From Zea mays (lineage: Eukaryota > Streptophyta > Magnoliopsida > Poales > Poaceae): a stretch of 64,000 bases of DNA. Position 1 is the stretch's first letter. Every line of letters starts with the position of its first letter. A model generated the notes under the pieces. It was not told the origin of the DNA. It made no database searches and saw only the letters and a program-made list of their open reading frames with translations. A program made the position numbers and the translations under genes. Below, one piece after another: positions 1-10,612 of the stretch. The stretch covers positions 62,080,942 through 62,144,941 of the forward strand of contig NC_050099.1 of assembly GCF_902167145.1 (NCBI RefSeq), in the 5' to 3' direction.

Positions 1-349
1 CACATTTTATAATTAAAAGGAGAATTAGAGACAAATTAGAAGTAAACAAAAGCGCGCATGTTTCTTGAAATGATTAAGTGTCTTGATACAAAGTGAAACT
101 TGATAACTAAGTCACAATGACTTAAACTTGAGAATTTGTGGCACTATCCCTCCATGATTTTGTTTGGTGCTTGAGTTAAGTGCTATTATGACCGCAAGCT
201 GAATTTCCTGCGTGTTCAGTTTTAGTTGTGCGATTAATCTAGTTAAGTAAAGTAGGTTTTCTGTAGATATGTGCTATATAAAAGTTATAGTTCACTTGTG
301 TATCTAGTTTGTCCTAAAAATGCATGAGCTAAGAATTGATGGTTTAAAA

Positions 350-1260
350 GCTATACTTTTCACAAGTTCAGTAACTGAATCTGTCCAATTTCTGAACAGA
401 TTTCAGAGATTGCATTGCAATGGTTGATTAATTTAATGTTAAAATCAGTTATTGGTGGTCACAAGAAAGTTGTAGACAACTTTATTATCTTCCTTGTGTT
501 AAAATTTGACAGCCATAAGTCTGATCGTTTAGGAGTTATGCTTTTCACAAATTCAGTAACTGAATCTGCCCAAATTCTGTACAGATTTCAGAAACTGCAT
601 TGTTTGCCTAATTTAATGTTACAATATGTTCATTGTCGTTATAAGAAAGTTGTAGATGCGTTTCTTATCTTGTTTGTGTGAAAATTTCATAACCAGAGGC
701 CTGATAGATTAAGAGTTATGAATTTTATAAAATGGTTGCTGTGTTCTGTCCACTGTCAGAACAGATTTCAAAAACTGAATTGTTTGATTTGGTTAAACAT
801 AGAATCACTTCTTGGTGATTATAAAAGTTATGTAGTACTTTTTCTAAGTTTTCTAAAAAGTCTGGGATCACTCTTTTTGGTGATCTGAAGATTTAGTTAG
901 GGATGTTTGAAGTGTGAAGTCTGAATCTGTCCAAATCTGGACAGCAAAGCCTTCTAGTGTCTTTTACTCTTGATACACTTTAAATCAACCTGAGATGTTT
1001 ATAAATGATATGTAGACAATTTTATTATCTTTCCAGAAAGTCTAGGATCAATTTGTTTGGATGTCTGAACCTGTAGTTGTGAATTTTTGAAGTCGCAAGT
1101 CTGAATCTGTCCAACCTGGACAGACCTGTTATTTTTGCACAGTTCGACTTTGCTAAGAGTCTAGTCTTATTGAGACGATAATACCAAAGTTGTAGAGCGT
1201 TTCCCAAGCTTTCCAAAAAGTATTTGTTCACTATTTTTGGATAAATATTTGAAGAGTTAT
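350..1260 (+). repeat. Five-unit 180-bp tandem repeat inside the Gypsy-A LTR
   Basis: A core TGTAG within AAGTTGTAGA-like sequence occurs at 471, 651, 831, 1011 and 1191, exactly 180 bp apart each time. A second landmark, a CTGTCC...ACAG stretch, recurs in each unit. The units are diverged from one another, but their length is held. A degenerate extra unit may lie near 286. Reading frames here are accidental. Confidence 0.85.
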
Positions 1261-2439
1261 GTCTGAAATAAGCAACTGCTGTGCTGCTGTCCTAATTTTA
1301 TTATGTTTGGTGGATTGCTCTACTCTGTGGTGTATTTCTTGAGTCGACTGTTTCCTCGTTTTGACCTTGGTTGAACACGCAGTAATGATAATATAACTAA
1401 TATAATTGAGCCTAAGTATATAGGTAACTAGTACACGTCTCGCTAAATTATTGAACTAAATTGGTTAAGGTCTAATAAGTGTTTGCCTAGTAAACAATTG
1501 TAAAGCCCAATTAAGTGTCTATTTCCCTTTCAACTAAGTCTGTCTACATATAAGTAGTAGCCAACTTAGGTACTTAGCTAACTTAATGATTAAGTAACTA
1601 ATGGATGATTAAGGTGAGCGTAGTAAATGCGTGTACTTGTGATGTCGTAGTTGTGTTGCGTAAATAAGTAAAAGGTTGTCATCTTTTAATGGTGTTAATG
1701 ATGAACGCCGTAACGTACGAATAGCTAGCGCTTGCGTATAGTCGTTGCAGTGTCTTACTAGTTAATGTTAGTTCGCTATCATGTACTTGGAGTATCTTGT
1801 GCTATCTTTCATTATATTCATATATATGCATCTTGCATCTCATTTAGGACCGAAAGATGATGATCGTGCAAGTGTTGTGGTGCCAACCACAAGATGCAGT
1901 TAGTGGACGACCTGAAGAAGGATGGACTTAACCAGTGGATGCTCACCAAGCGAGTACCTCCCCTAGCAAACACTACCTAAGTGTTAAATTAAAGGCAAGC
2001 CCCGGTTTTATGCATAACCGTTTATATATGCTATTTTACTACGCTTAACGTTTGTAGGCTTGTACCGTGCACTTAAGTGTAGGAGTTGCCTGAAACCCTA
2101 GTTGCATGAACTCAGGATTCCTTTTGAGATGGATACTAGTATGCTAGGTCGAGTAGCTGCTATGCTAAATCAGGATCTCGGTAGAAGTCGAGTGATTTTT
2201 CTAGCACTCGCGCGAGGTCAGGAATTGGTTGTATCCATTTTTGATAACAGAATGATGATGGTCTATGGACACAGATCCATGGGGATGCGTTGTATAGACA
2301 AAATTGGAATAAGGATTAACGTGCGGATACCTGTGTCAAGCGTTTGAATGTACTAAACACATGTCGGGAAAAATGGTAACCGGTAAACCTAGTACCTGAG
2401 TGAAGTCGGGCGCGGACTTTATCCCTCACGCGACCTGAG

Positions 2440-2444
2440 ACTGG
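2440..2444. repeat. Target-site duplication ACTGG of Sire-1, left copy
   Basis: ACTGG lies directly before TGATAG at the left end and again at 11945-11949 after the right LTR. The uninterrupted Gypsy-A copy near 19541 has a single ACTGG at this point, which proves the insertion. Confidence 0.97.
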
Positions 2445-3007
2445 TGATAGTCGCCTAGAGGGGGGGTGAATAGGGCGAAACTGAAATTTACAAATATAAA
2501 CACAACAACAAGCCGGGTTAGCGTTATAAATAAAAATGAGTCCGCGAGAAAGGGTGGAAAACAAATCGCAAGCAAATGAAGAGTGTGACACGTGGATTTG
2601 TTTTACCGAGGTTCGGTTCTCGCAAACTTACTCCCCGTTGAGGAGGCCACAAAGGCCGGGTCTCTTTCAACCCTTCCCTCTCTCAAACGGTCCCTCGGAC
2701 CGAGTGAGCTTCTCTTCTCAAATCACTTGGGAATCAAACTTCCCGCAAGGACCACCACACAATTGGTGTCCCTTGCCTCAATTACAAGTGAGTGTTTGAT
2801 CACAAGAAAGAATGCGAAAGAAAAGAAGCGATCCAAGCGCAAGAGCTCAAATGAACACTACAAATCACTCTCTCTAGTCACTAAGACTTTGTGTGGAGTT
2901 GGGAGAGGATTTGATCTCTTTTGGTGTGCTTTGCAATGAATGCTAGCTCTTGTATAGTGGTTGGAAGCTGGAAAACTTGGATGCAATGAATGGTGGGGTG
3001 GTTGGGG

Positions 3008-3016
3008 TATTTATAG
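3008..3016 (-). promoter_or_regulatory. TATA box in Sire-1 3' LTR
   Basis: The minus strand reads CTATAAATA flanked by C-rich sequence, just downstream of the palindromic array and at the same place as 11178-11186 in the other LTR. Confidence 0.75.
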
Positions 3017-3059
3017 CCCCAACCACCAAACATGACCATTGGTGGAGGCTGTCTGTCGT

Positions 3060-3585
3060 ATGGTGCACCGGACAGTCCGGTGCACACCGGACATGTCCGG
3101 TGCGCCAGCCACGTCACCAATGCCGTTGGGATTCGACCGTTGGAGCTTCTGTCTTCTGGGCCCGCCTGGATGTCCGGTGCACACCGGACATGTACTGTTC
3201 AATGTCCGGTGCACCAGTATGGGCGTGCCTGACTTCTGCGCGCTTATGGCGCGCATTGAATGCGCCTGCAGGTGACCGTTGGCGCGAAGTAGCCGTTGCT
3301 CTGCTGGTTCATCGGACAGTCCGGTGTACACCGGACAGTCCGGTGAATTATAGCAGAGCAGCCGCTGCGTTTTCCCGAGGCTGGCGAGTTCCGGAGGCCG
3401 CTCTTCCTTGGAGCACCGGACACTGTCCGGTGTACACCGGACATTTCGGTGAATTATAGCGGAGTGCCTCCGGAAATTCCCGAAGGTGGCAAGTTTGAGT
3501 TGGAGTCCTCTGGTGCACCGAACATTGTCCGGTGGTGCACCGGACACTGTCCGGTGTACACCGGACAGTCCGGTGCCCCAGACCA
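3060..3585. promoter_or_regulatory. Array of CCGGACA / TGTCCGG palindromic half-sites in the Sire-1 U3
   Basis: About sixteen half-sites of the form CACCGGACA or TGTCCGGTG occur, mostly paired as inverted repeats such as ACCGGACAGTCCGGT. They lie immediately upstream of the TATA box in element orientation. The right LTR has the same array at about 11230-11755. Position suggests enhancer or CpG-methylation sites; that function is inference. Confidence 0.8.
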
Positions 3586-3774
3586 GAGGTGCCTTCGGTT
3601 GTCCCTTTGCTCCTTTGTTGAATCCAATATTTGATCTTTTTATTGGCTAAGGGTGAACCTTTTACACCTGTATAACTTATATACTAGAGCAAACTAGTTA
3701 GTCCAATTATTTGTGTTGGGCAATTCAACCACCAAAATTATTTAGGAACTAGGTGTAAGCCTAATTCCCTTTCA

Positions 3775-4593
3775 ATCTCCCCCTTTTTGGTGATTGATGC
3801 CAACACAAACCAAAGCAAGTATAGAAATGCATAATTGAACTAGTTTGCATAATGTAAGTGCAAAGGTTGCTTGGAATTGAGCCAATATAAATACTTACAA
3901 GATATGTATGGATCGTTCCTTTGTTTTTAACATTTTGGACCACGCTTGCACCACATGTTTTGTTTTTGCAAACTCTTTTGTAAATCCTTTTCAAAGTTCT
4001 TTTGCAAATAGTCAAAGGTAAATGAATAAGATTTTGTAAAGCATTTTCAAGATTTGAAATTTTCTCCCCCTGTTTCAAATGCTTTTCCTTTGACTAAACA
4101 AAACTCCCCCTAAATGAGATCCTCCTCTTAGTGTTCAAGAGGGTTTTGATATATCATTTTTGAAATACTACTTTGTCCCCCTTTTGAACACAATAGGATA
4201 CCAATTGAAAATACTCTTTGAAAAACTAATTTTTTGAAATTGGTGGTGGTGCGGTCCTTTTGCTTTGGGCTCATACTCTCTCCCCCTTTGGCATGAATCG
4301 CCAAAAACGGAATCATTAGAGCCCTTGGAAATACTTTCTCCTTCTTTGGTTAAAAACAAATGAGTGAAGATTATACCAAAGATGAAGTCCTTTTGCTCTC
4401 TCTCCTAAAGATGGAGAGTGGCGTGGAGCGACGGCGAAGGATGAGTTACGTAGTGGAAGCCTTTGTCTTTGCCGAAGACTCCAATTTCCTTTCAATACAC
4501 CTATGACTTGGTTTGAAATAGACTTGAAAACACATTAGTCATGGCATATGAAAGAGACATGATCAAGGTATACAAATGAGCTATGTGAGCAAG
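3775..4593 (-). promoter_or_regulatory. Sire-1 polypurine tract region with multiple PPT copies
   Basis: Between the end of pol and the 3' LTR the plus strand carries repeated pyrimidine tracts (minus-strand purines): at 3777-3788 next to the LTR, 4064-4073, 4104-4110, 4176-4185 and 4280-4288. The one abutting the LTR is the functional PPT position. The extra copies match the multiple-PPT signature of Sireviruses. No gene is supported here. Confidence 0.8.
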
Positions 4594-7500
4594 TTAGCAA
4601 AAGAAATTGCGCGAATCAAGAATATTGAGCTCATGCCTAAGTTTGTTAAAAGTTTGTTCATCAAGAGGCTTGGTAAAGATATCGGCTAATTGATCTTTAG
4701 TGTTAATGTAAGAAATCTCGATATCTCCTTTTTGTTGGTGATCCCTAAGAAAATGATACCGAATGGCTATGTGTTTAGTGCGGCTATGCTCGACGGGATT
4801 ATCCGCCATCTTGATTGCACTCTCATTATCACATAGCAAAGGGACTTTGGTTAATTTGTAACCGTAGTCTCGCAGGGTTTGCCTCATCCAAAGCAATTGC
4901 GCGCAACAATGGCCTGCGGCAATATACTCGGCTTCAGCGGTGGAAAGAGTGACCGAATTTTGCTTCTTTGAAGCCCAAGACACCAAGGATCTTCCCAAGA
5001 ACTGGCAAGTCCCCGATGTGCTCTTCTTATTGATTTTACACCCCTCCCAATCGGCATCCGAATAGCCAATCAAATCAAATGTGGATCCCCTAGGATACCA
5101 AAGCCCAAACTTAGGAGTGTAAGCCAAATATCTCAAGATTCGTTTTACGGCCGTAAGGTGAGCTTCCTTGGGGTCGTCTTGGAATCTTGCACACATGCAT
5201 ACGGAAAGCATAATATCCGGTCGAGATGCACATAAATAGAGTAAAGAACCTATCATCGACCGGTATACCTTTTGTTCCACGGACTTACCTCCCGTGTCGA
5301 GGTCGAGATGCCCATTAGTTCCCATGGGTGTCTTGATGGGCTTGGCATCCTTCATCCCAAACTTGTTTAGAATGTCTTGAGTATACTTCGTTTGGCTAAT
5401 GAAGGTGCCCTCTTGGAGTTGCTTTACTTGAAATCCCAAGAAATACTTCAACTCTCCCATCATAGACATCTCGATTTTTTGTGTCATGATCCTACTAAAT
5501 TCTTCACATGTAGACTCGTTAGTAGACCCAAATATAATATCATCAACATAAATTTGGCATACAATTAAGTCATTTTCAAGAGTTTTAGTGAATAGAGTAG
5601 GATCGGCCTTTCCGACTTTGAAGCCATTAGCAATAAGGAAATCTCTAAGGCATTCATACCATGCTCTTGGGGCTTGCTTGAGCCCATAAAGCGCCTTAGA
5701 GAGCTTATAGACATGGTTAGGGTACTCACTGTCTTCAAAGCCGGGAGGTTGCTCAACATAGACCTCTTCCTTGATTGGTCCATTGAGGAAGGCACTTTTC
5801 ACGTCCATTTGATAAAGCTTAAAGCCATGGTAAGTAGCATAGGCCAATAATATGCGAATTGACTCAAGCCTAGCTACGGGTGCATAGGTTTCACCGAAAT
5901 CTAAACCTTCGACTTGGGAGTATCCCTTGGCCACAAGTCGAGCTTTGTTCCTTGTCACCACACCATGCTCATCTTGCTTGTTGCGGAAGACCCATTTGGT
6001 TCCTACAACATTTTGGTTAGGACGTGGAACTAAATGCCATACCTTATTCCTAGTGAAGTTGTTGAGCTCCTCTTGCATCGCCACCACCCAATCCGAATCT
6101 TGGAGTGCTTCCTCTACCCTGTGCGGCTCAATAGAGGAAACAAAAGAGTAATGTTCACAAAAATGTGCAACACGAGATCTAGTAGTTACCCCCTTATGAA
6201 TGTCGCCGAGGATGGTGTCGACGGGGTGATCTCGTTGGATTGCTTGGTGGACTCTTGGGTGTGGCGGCCTTGGTTCTTCATCCTCCTTGTCTTGATCATT
6301 TGCATCTCCCCCTTGATCATTGTCGTCATCTTGAGGAGGCTCATTTGCTTGATCTTCTTCTTCATCGACTTGAGCTTCATCCTCATTTTGAGTCGGTGGA
6401 GATGCTTGAGTGGAGGAGGACGGTTGATCTTGTGCATTTGGAGGCTCTTTGGATTCCTTAGGACACACATCCCTAATGGACATGTTCCTTAGCGCGATGC
6501 ACGGAGCCTCTTCAATACCTATCTCATCAAGATCAACTTGCTCTACTTGAGAGCCGTTAGTCTCATCAAACACAACGTCACAAGAAACTTCAACTTGTCC
6601 GGAGGACTTGTTAAAGACTCTATATGCCCTTGTGTTTGAATCATATCCTAGTAAAAAGCCTTCTACAGTCTTAGGAGCAAATTTAGATTTTCTACCTCTT
6701 TTAACAAGAATAAAGCATTTGCTACCAAAGACTCTAAAATATGAAATGTTGGGCTTTTTACCGGTTAGGAGTTCATATGATGTCTTCTTGAGGATTCGGT
6801 GTAGATATAACCGGTTGATGGCGTAGCAAGCGGTGTTGACCGCCTCGGCCCAAAACCGATCCGAAGTCTTGTACTCATCAAGCATGGTCCTTGCCATGTC
6901 CAATAGAGTTCGATTCTTCCTCTCTACTACACCATTTTGTTGTGGCGTGTAGGGAGAAGAGAACTCATGCTTGATGCCCTCCTCCTCAAGGAAGCCTTCG
7001 ATTTGAGAGTTCTTGAACTCCGTCCCGTTGTCGCTTCTAATTTTCTTGATCCTTAATCCGAACTCGTTTTGAGCTCGTCTCAAGAATCCCTTTAAGGTTT
7101 CTTGGGTTTGAGATTTCTCCTGCAAAAAGAACACCCAAGTGAAGCGAGAATGATCATCCACTATTACAAGACAATACTTACTCCCGCCGATGCTTATGTA
7201 AGCAATCGGGCCGAATAGATCCATGTGGAGTAGCTCAAGCGGCCTGTCGGTTGTCATGATGTTCTTGTGTGGATGATAGGCTCCAACTTGCTTTCCTGCC
7301 TAGCATGCGCTACAAACTCTGTCTTTCTCAAAATGAACATTTGTTAGTCCTAAAATGTGTTCTCCCTTTAGAAGCTTGTGAAGATTCTTCATCCCAACAT
7401 GTGCTAGTCGGCGATGCCAGAGCCAGCCCATGTTAGTCTTAGCAATTAAGTAAGTGTCGAGTTCAGCTCTATCAAAATCTACCAAGTATAGCTGACCCTC

Positions 7501-7836
7501 TAACATTCCCATAAATGCTATTGAATCATCACTTCTTCTAAAGACAGTGACACCTATATCAGTAAATAGACAGTTGTAGCCCATTTGACATAATTGCGAA
7601 ACGGAAAGCAAATTGTAATCTAAAGAATCTACAAGAAAAACTTTGGAAATAGAATGGTCAGGAGATATAGCTATTTTACCAAGACCTTTGACCAAACCTT
7701 GATTTCCATCCCCGAATGTGATAGCTCGTTGGGGATCTTGGTTTTTCTCATAGGAGGAGAACATTTTCTTCTCCCCTGTCATGTGGTTTGTGCACCCGTT
7801 GTCGATGATCCAACTTGAGCCCCCAGATGCATAAAC
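4594..7836 (-). pseudogene. pol: Sire-1 pol polyprotein (protease, integrase, reverse transcriptase, RNase H) with one nonsense codon
   Basis: One frame runs from 7836 to 4594 with a single break, TAG at 7300-7302 in the integrase zinc-binding region, in place of an expected Gln codon. Upstream of the break: the protease site (D-N-G at 7795-7803 instead of the usual D-S/T-G) and the gag-pre-integrase histidines. Downstream (887 codons): the integrase triad at residues D13, D76 and E112 (35 residues between the last two), an acidic linker near 285-330, and reverse transcriptase with D485 in QMDVKSAFL and YVDD at 570-573. RNase H follows, with D734 in YSDAD, E775/E777 and D810. It acts in the cytoplasmic particle (cDNA synthesis) and the nucleus (integration). 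The frame is +1 relative to gag and is preceded by its own TAG at 7837-7839, so no overlap permits ordinary frameshifting. Confidence 0.93.
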
Positions 7837-7870
7837 CTACAAAACAAGTTTAGTTCTTGACTTTAGGTAC

Positions 7871-10564
7871 CTAAATGGTTTTGGGTCCTTTGGCATTAGA
7901 CACAAGAACTTTGGGTACCCAAACACAAGTCTTTGATCCCTTGTGCTTGCCCCCAACATATTTGGCAACTACTTTGCCAGATTTGTTAGTCAACACATAA
8001 GATGCATCAAAAGTTTTAAATGAAAGACTATGTTCATTTGATGCACTAGGAGTTTTCTTCTTAGGCAACTTAGCACGGGTTGGTTGCCTAGAGCTAGATG
8101 TCTCACCCTTATACATAAAAGCATGATTTGGGCCAGAGTGAGACTTCCTAGAATGAATTCTCCTAATTTTGTCCTCAGGATAACCGGCAGGGTATAAAAT
8201 GTAACCCTCGTTATCCTGAGGCATGGGAGCCTTGCCCTTTACAAAATTAGACAATCTTTTAGGAGGGGCATTAAGTTTGATATTGTCTCCCCTTTGGAAT
8301 CCAATGCCATCCTTGATGCCAGGGCGTCTCCCACTATAGAGCATACTTCTAGCAAATTTAAACTTTTCATTTTCTAAGTTATGCTCGGCAATTTTAGCAT
8401 CTAATTTAGCTATATGATCATTTTGTTGTTTAATTAAAGACATGTGATCATGAATAGCATTAATATCAACATCTCTACATCTAGTACAAATAGAAGTGTG
8501 CTCAATGGTAGATGTAGAGGGTTTGCAAGATTTTAATTCTACAACCTTAGCATGTAACATGTCATTCTTAGTTCTAAGGTAGGAAATAGTAGCATTGCAA
8601 ACATCAAAATCTTTAGCCTTAGCAAGCAATTTTTCATTTTCAATCCTAAGGCTAGCAAGAGAAATGTTCAATTCTTCAATCCTAGCAAGTAAATTATCAT
8701 CATTATTTCTAGAATTTGTAATTGAAACATTACAAGCATGAGAATCAACCTTAGCTAACAAATTAGCATTTTCATTTCTAAGGTTGTCTATTGTCTCATG
8801 GCAAGTGCTTAGCTCACTAGATAATTTTTCACATTTCTCAATTTCTAGAGCATAAGCATTTTTAACCTTAACATGTTTCTTGTTTTCCTTAATTAGGAAG
8901 TCCTCTTGAGAATCCAAAAGGTCATCCTTTTCATGAATAGCACTAATTAATTCATTTAATTTTTCTTTTTGTTCCATGTTAAGGTTGGCAAAAAGGGTAC
9001 GCAAATTATCTTCCTCATCACTAGCATTATCATCACTAGAGGATTCATATCTAGTGGAGGATTTAGATTTAACCTTCTTTTTGCCGTCCTTTGCCATGAG
9101 GCACTTGTGGCTGACGTTGGGGAAGAGAAGTCCTTTGGTGACGGCGATGTTGGCGGCGTCCTCGTCGGAGGAGGAGTCGCTAGAGCTTTCGTCGGAGTCC
9201 CACTCCCGACAAACATGGGCATCGCCGCCCTTCTTCTTGTAGTACCTCTTCTTCTCCTTTCTTCTCCCCTTCTTGTCGTCGCCCCTGTCACTGTCACTTG
9301 ATAATGGACATTTAGCTATAAAGTGACCGGGCTTACCACACTTGTAGCAAACCTTCTTGGAGCGGGACTTGTAGTCTTTCCCCCTCCTTTGCTTGAGGAT
9401 TTGGCGGAAGCTCTTGATGACGAGCGCCATTTCCTCATTGTCGAGCTTGGAGGCATCGATTGGTTGTCTACTTGGTGTAGACTCCTCCTTCTTTTCCTCC
9501 GTCGCCTTGAATGCGACGGGTTGAGCTTCGGATGTGGAGGGATCATCAAGCTCGTTGATCTTCCTCGAGCCTTCGATCATGCACTCAAAACTTACAAAAT
9601 TCTCGATTACTTCCTCGGGGGTCATTAGTGTATATCTTGGGTTGCCATGGATTAATTGAACTTGAGTAGGGTTAAGGAAAATAAGAGATCTTAGAATAAC
9701 CTTAACCACCTCGTGGTCATCCAACTTTTTGCTCCCGAGGTTGCGCACTTGATTCACCAAGGACTTGAGTCGGTTGTACATGTTTTGTGGCTCCTCCCCT
9801 TTGCGAAGCCGGAACCGACCGAGCTCCCCCTCGATCGTCTCCCACTTGGTGATCTTTGTGAGCTCATCTCCTTCGTGTGTGGTTTTGAGCACATCCCAAA
9901 CCTCCTTGGCGCTCTTCAACCCTTGCACTTTGTAATACTCCTCTCTACTTAAAGAGGCGAGGAGTATTGTTGTTGTTTGAGAGTTGAACTGCTCGATTTG
10001 GGCTACCTCATCCTCATCATAGTCTTCATCCCCTACAGATGGTACCTGTGCACCAAACTCAACAACATCCCATATACTTTTGTGGAGTGAGGTTAGATGA
10101 AATCGCATTAAATCACTCCACCTAGCATAATCTTCACCATCAAATGTTGGTGGTTTGCCTAATGGGACGGAAAGTAAAGGTGTATGTTTAGAAATGCGAG
10201 GATAGCGTAGGGGAATCTTACTATACTTCTTGCGCTCTTGGCGCTTAGAAGTGACGGACGCCGCGTCGGAGCCGGAGGTGGATGTTGATGAAGAGTCGGT
10301 CTCGTAGTAGACCACTTTCCTCATCTTCTTTTTCTTGTCCCCACTCCGACGAGGCTTGTGAGAAGAGGATTTTTCCTTCTTCTATTTGTGTGAAGAAGAT
10401 TTCTTCTCCTTCCCTTTGGAGGAGTCCTTCTTCTTCTCCTTCCCTTTTAAGGAGTCTTTCTTCTCCTTTCTCTTGGTGCGGGACTCTTCCGATGAAGCGC
10501 TCCCGTGGCTTGTAGTAGGCTTTTCGCCGGTCTCCATCTCCTTCTTGGCGTGATCTCCCGACAT
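7871..10564 (-). pseudogene. gag: Sire-1 gag, long Sirevirus type, with two nonsense codons
   Basis: The likely start is ATG at 10564 (MSGDHAKK). A Lys/Ser-rich basic segment follows, interrupted by TAG at 10382-10384. The frame then runs 817 codons to TAG at 7871-7873. Domain order: capsid-like region starting near the PLGKPP motif, a zinc knuckle CYKCGKPGHFIAKC at 9308-9349, a charged Ser/Asp stretch, a long coiled coil (about residues 455-660 of the 817-codon block), and a basic C-terminus. The 7871 stop replaces a Trp codon (VWVPK in Sire-2), so the native protein was slightly longer. Gag forms the virus-like particle and binds RNA. The upstream TAG would remove the first 61 codons unless translation starts further in. 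Confidence 0.92.
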
Positions 10565-10598
10565 CACTTCGTGCGGTTAAGCTCTAATGAAGCACATG

Positions 10599-10610
10599 GC
10601 TCTGATACCA
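10599..10610 (-). promoter_or_regulatory. Sire-1 primer-binding site
   Basis: Minus strand TGGTATCAGAGC, two bases inside the 5' LTR, complementary to the 3' end of plant initiator methionine tRNA. It primes minus-strand cDNA synthesis. Confidence 0.93.
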
Positions 10611-10612
10611 AT

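Larger units (their letters stand above)
2445..3774 (-). repeat. Sire-1 3' LTR (left)
   Basis: In element orientation it starts TGAAAGGGAATTAG and ends GGCGACTATCA. The U3 half (about 3774 down to 3050) carries an array of CCGGACA/TGTCCGG palindromes. A TATA box lies at 3008-3016, and R/U5 runs to 2445. Apparent reading frames in the palindromic stretch are artefacts of the repeats. Confidence 0.96.

Noticed and set aside
2950..3547. Several overlapping reading frames of up to 178 codons on both strands in the Sire-1 LTR
   Set aside because: They read through the CCGGACA/TGTCCGG palindromes, which happen to lack stops, and recur in the other LTR only because it is a copy. No domain.
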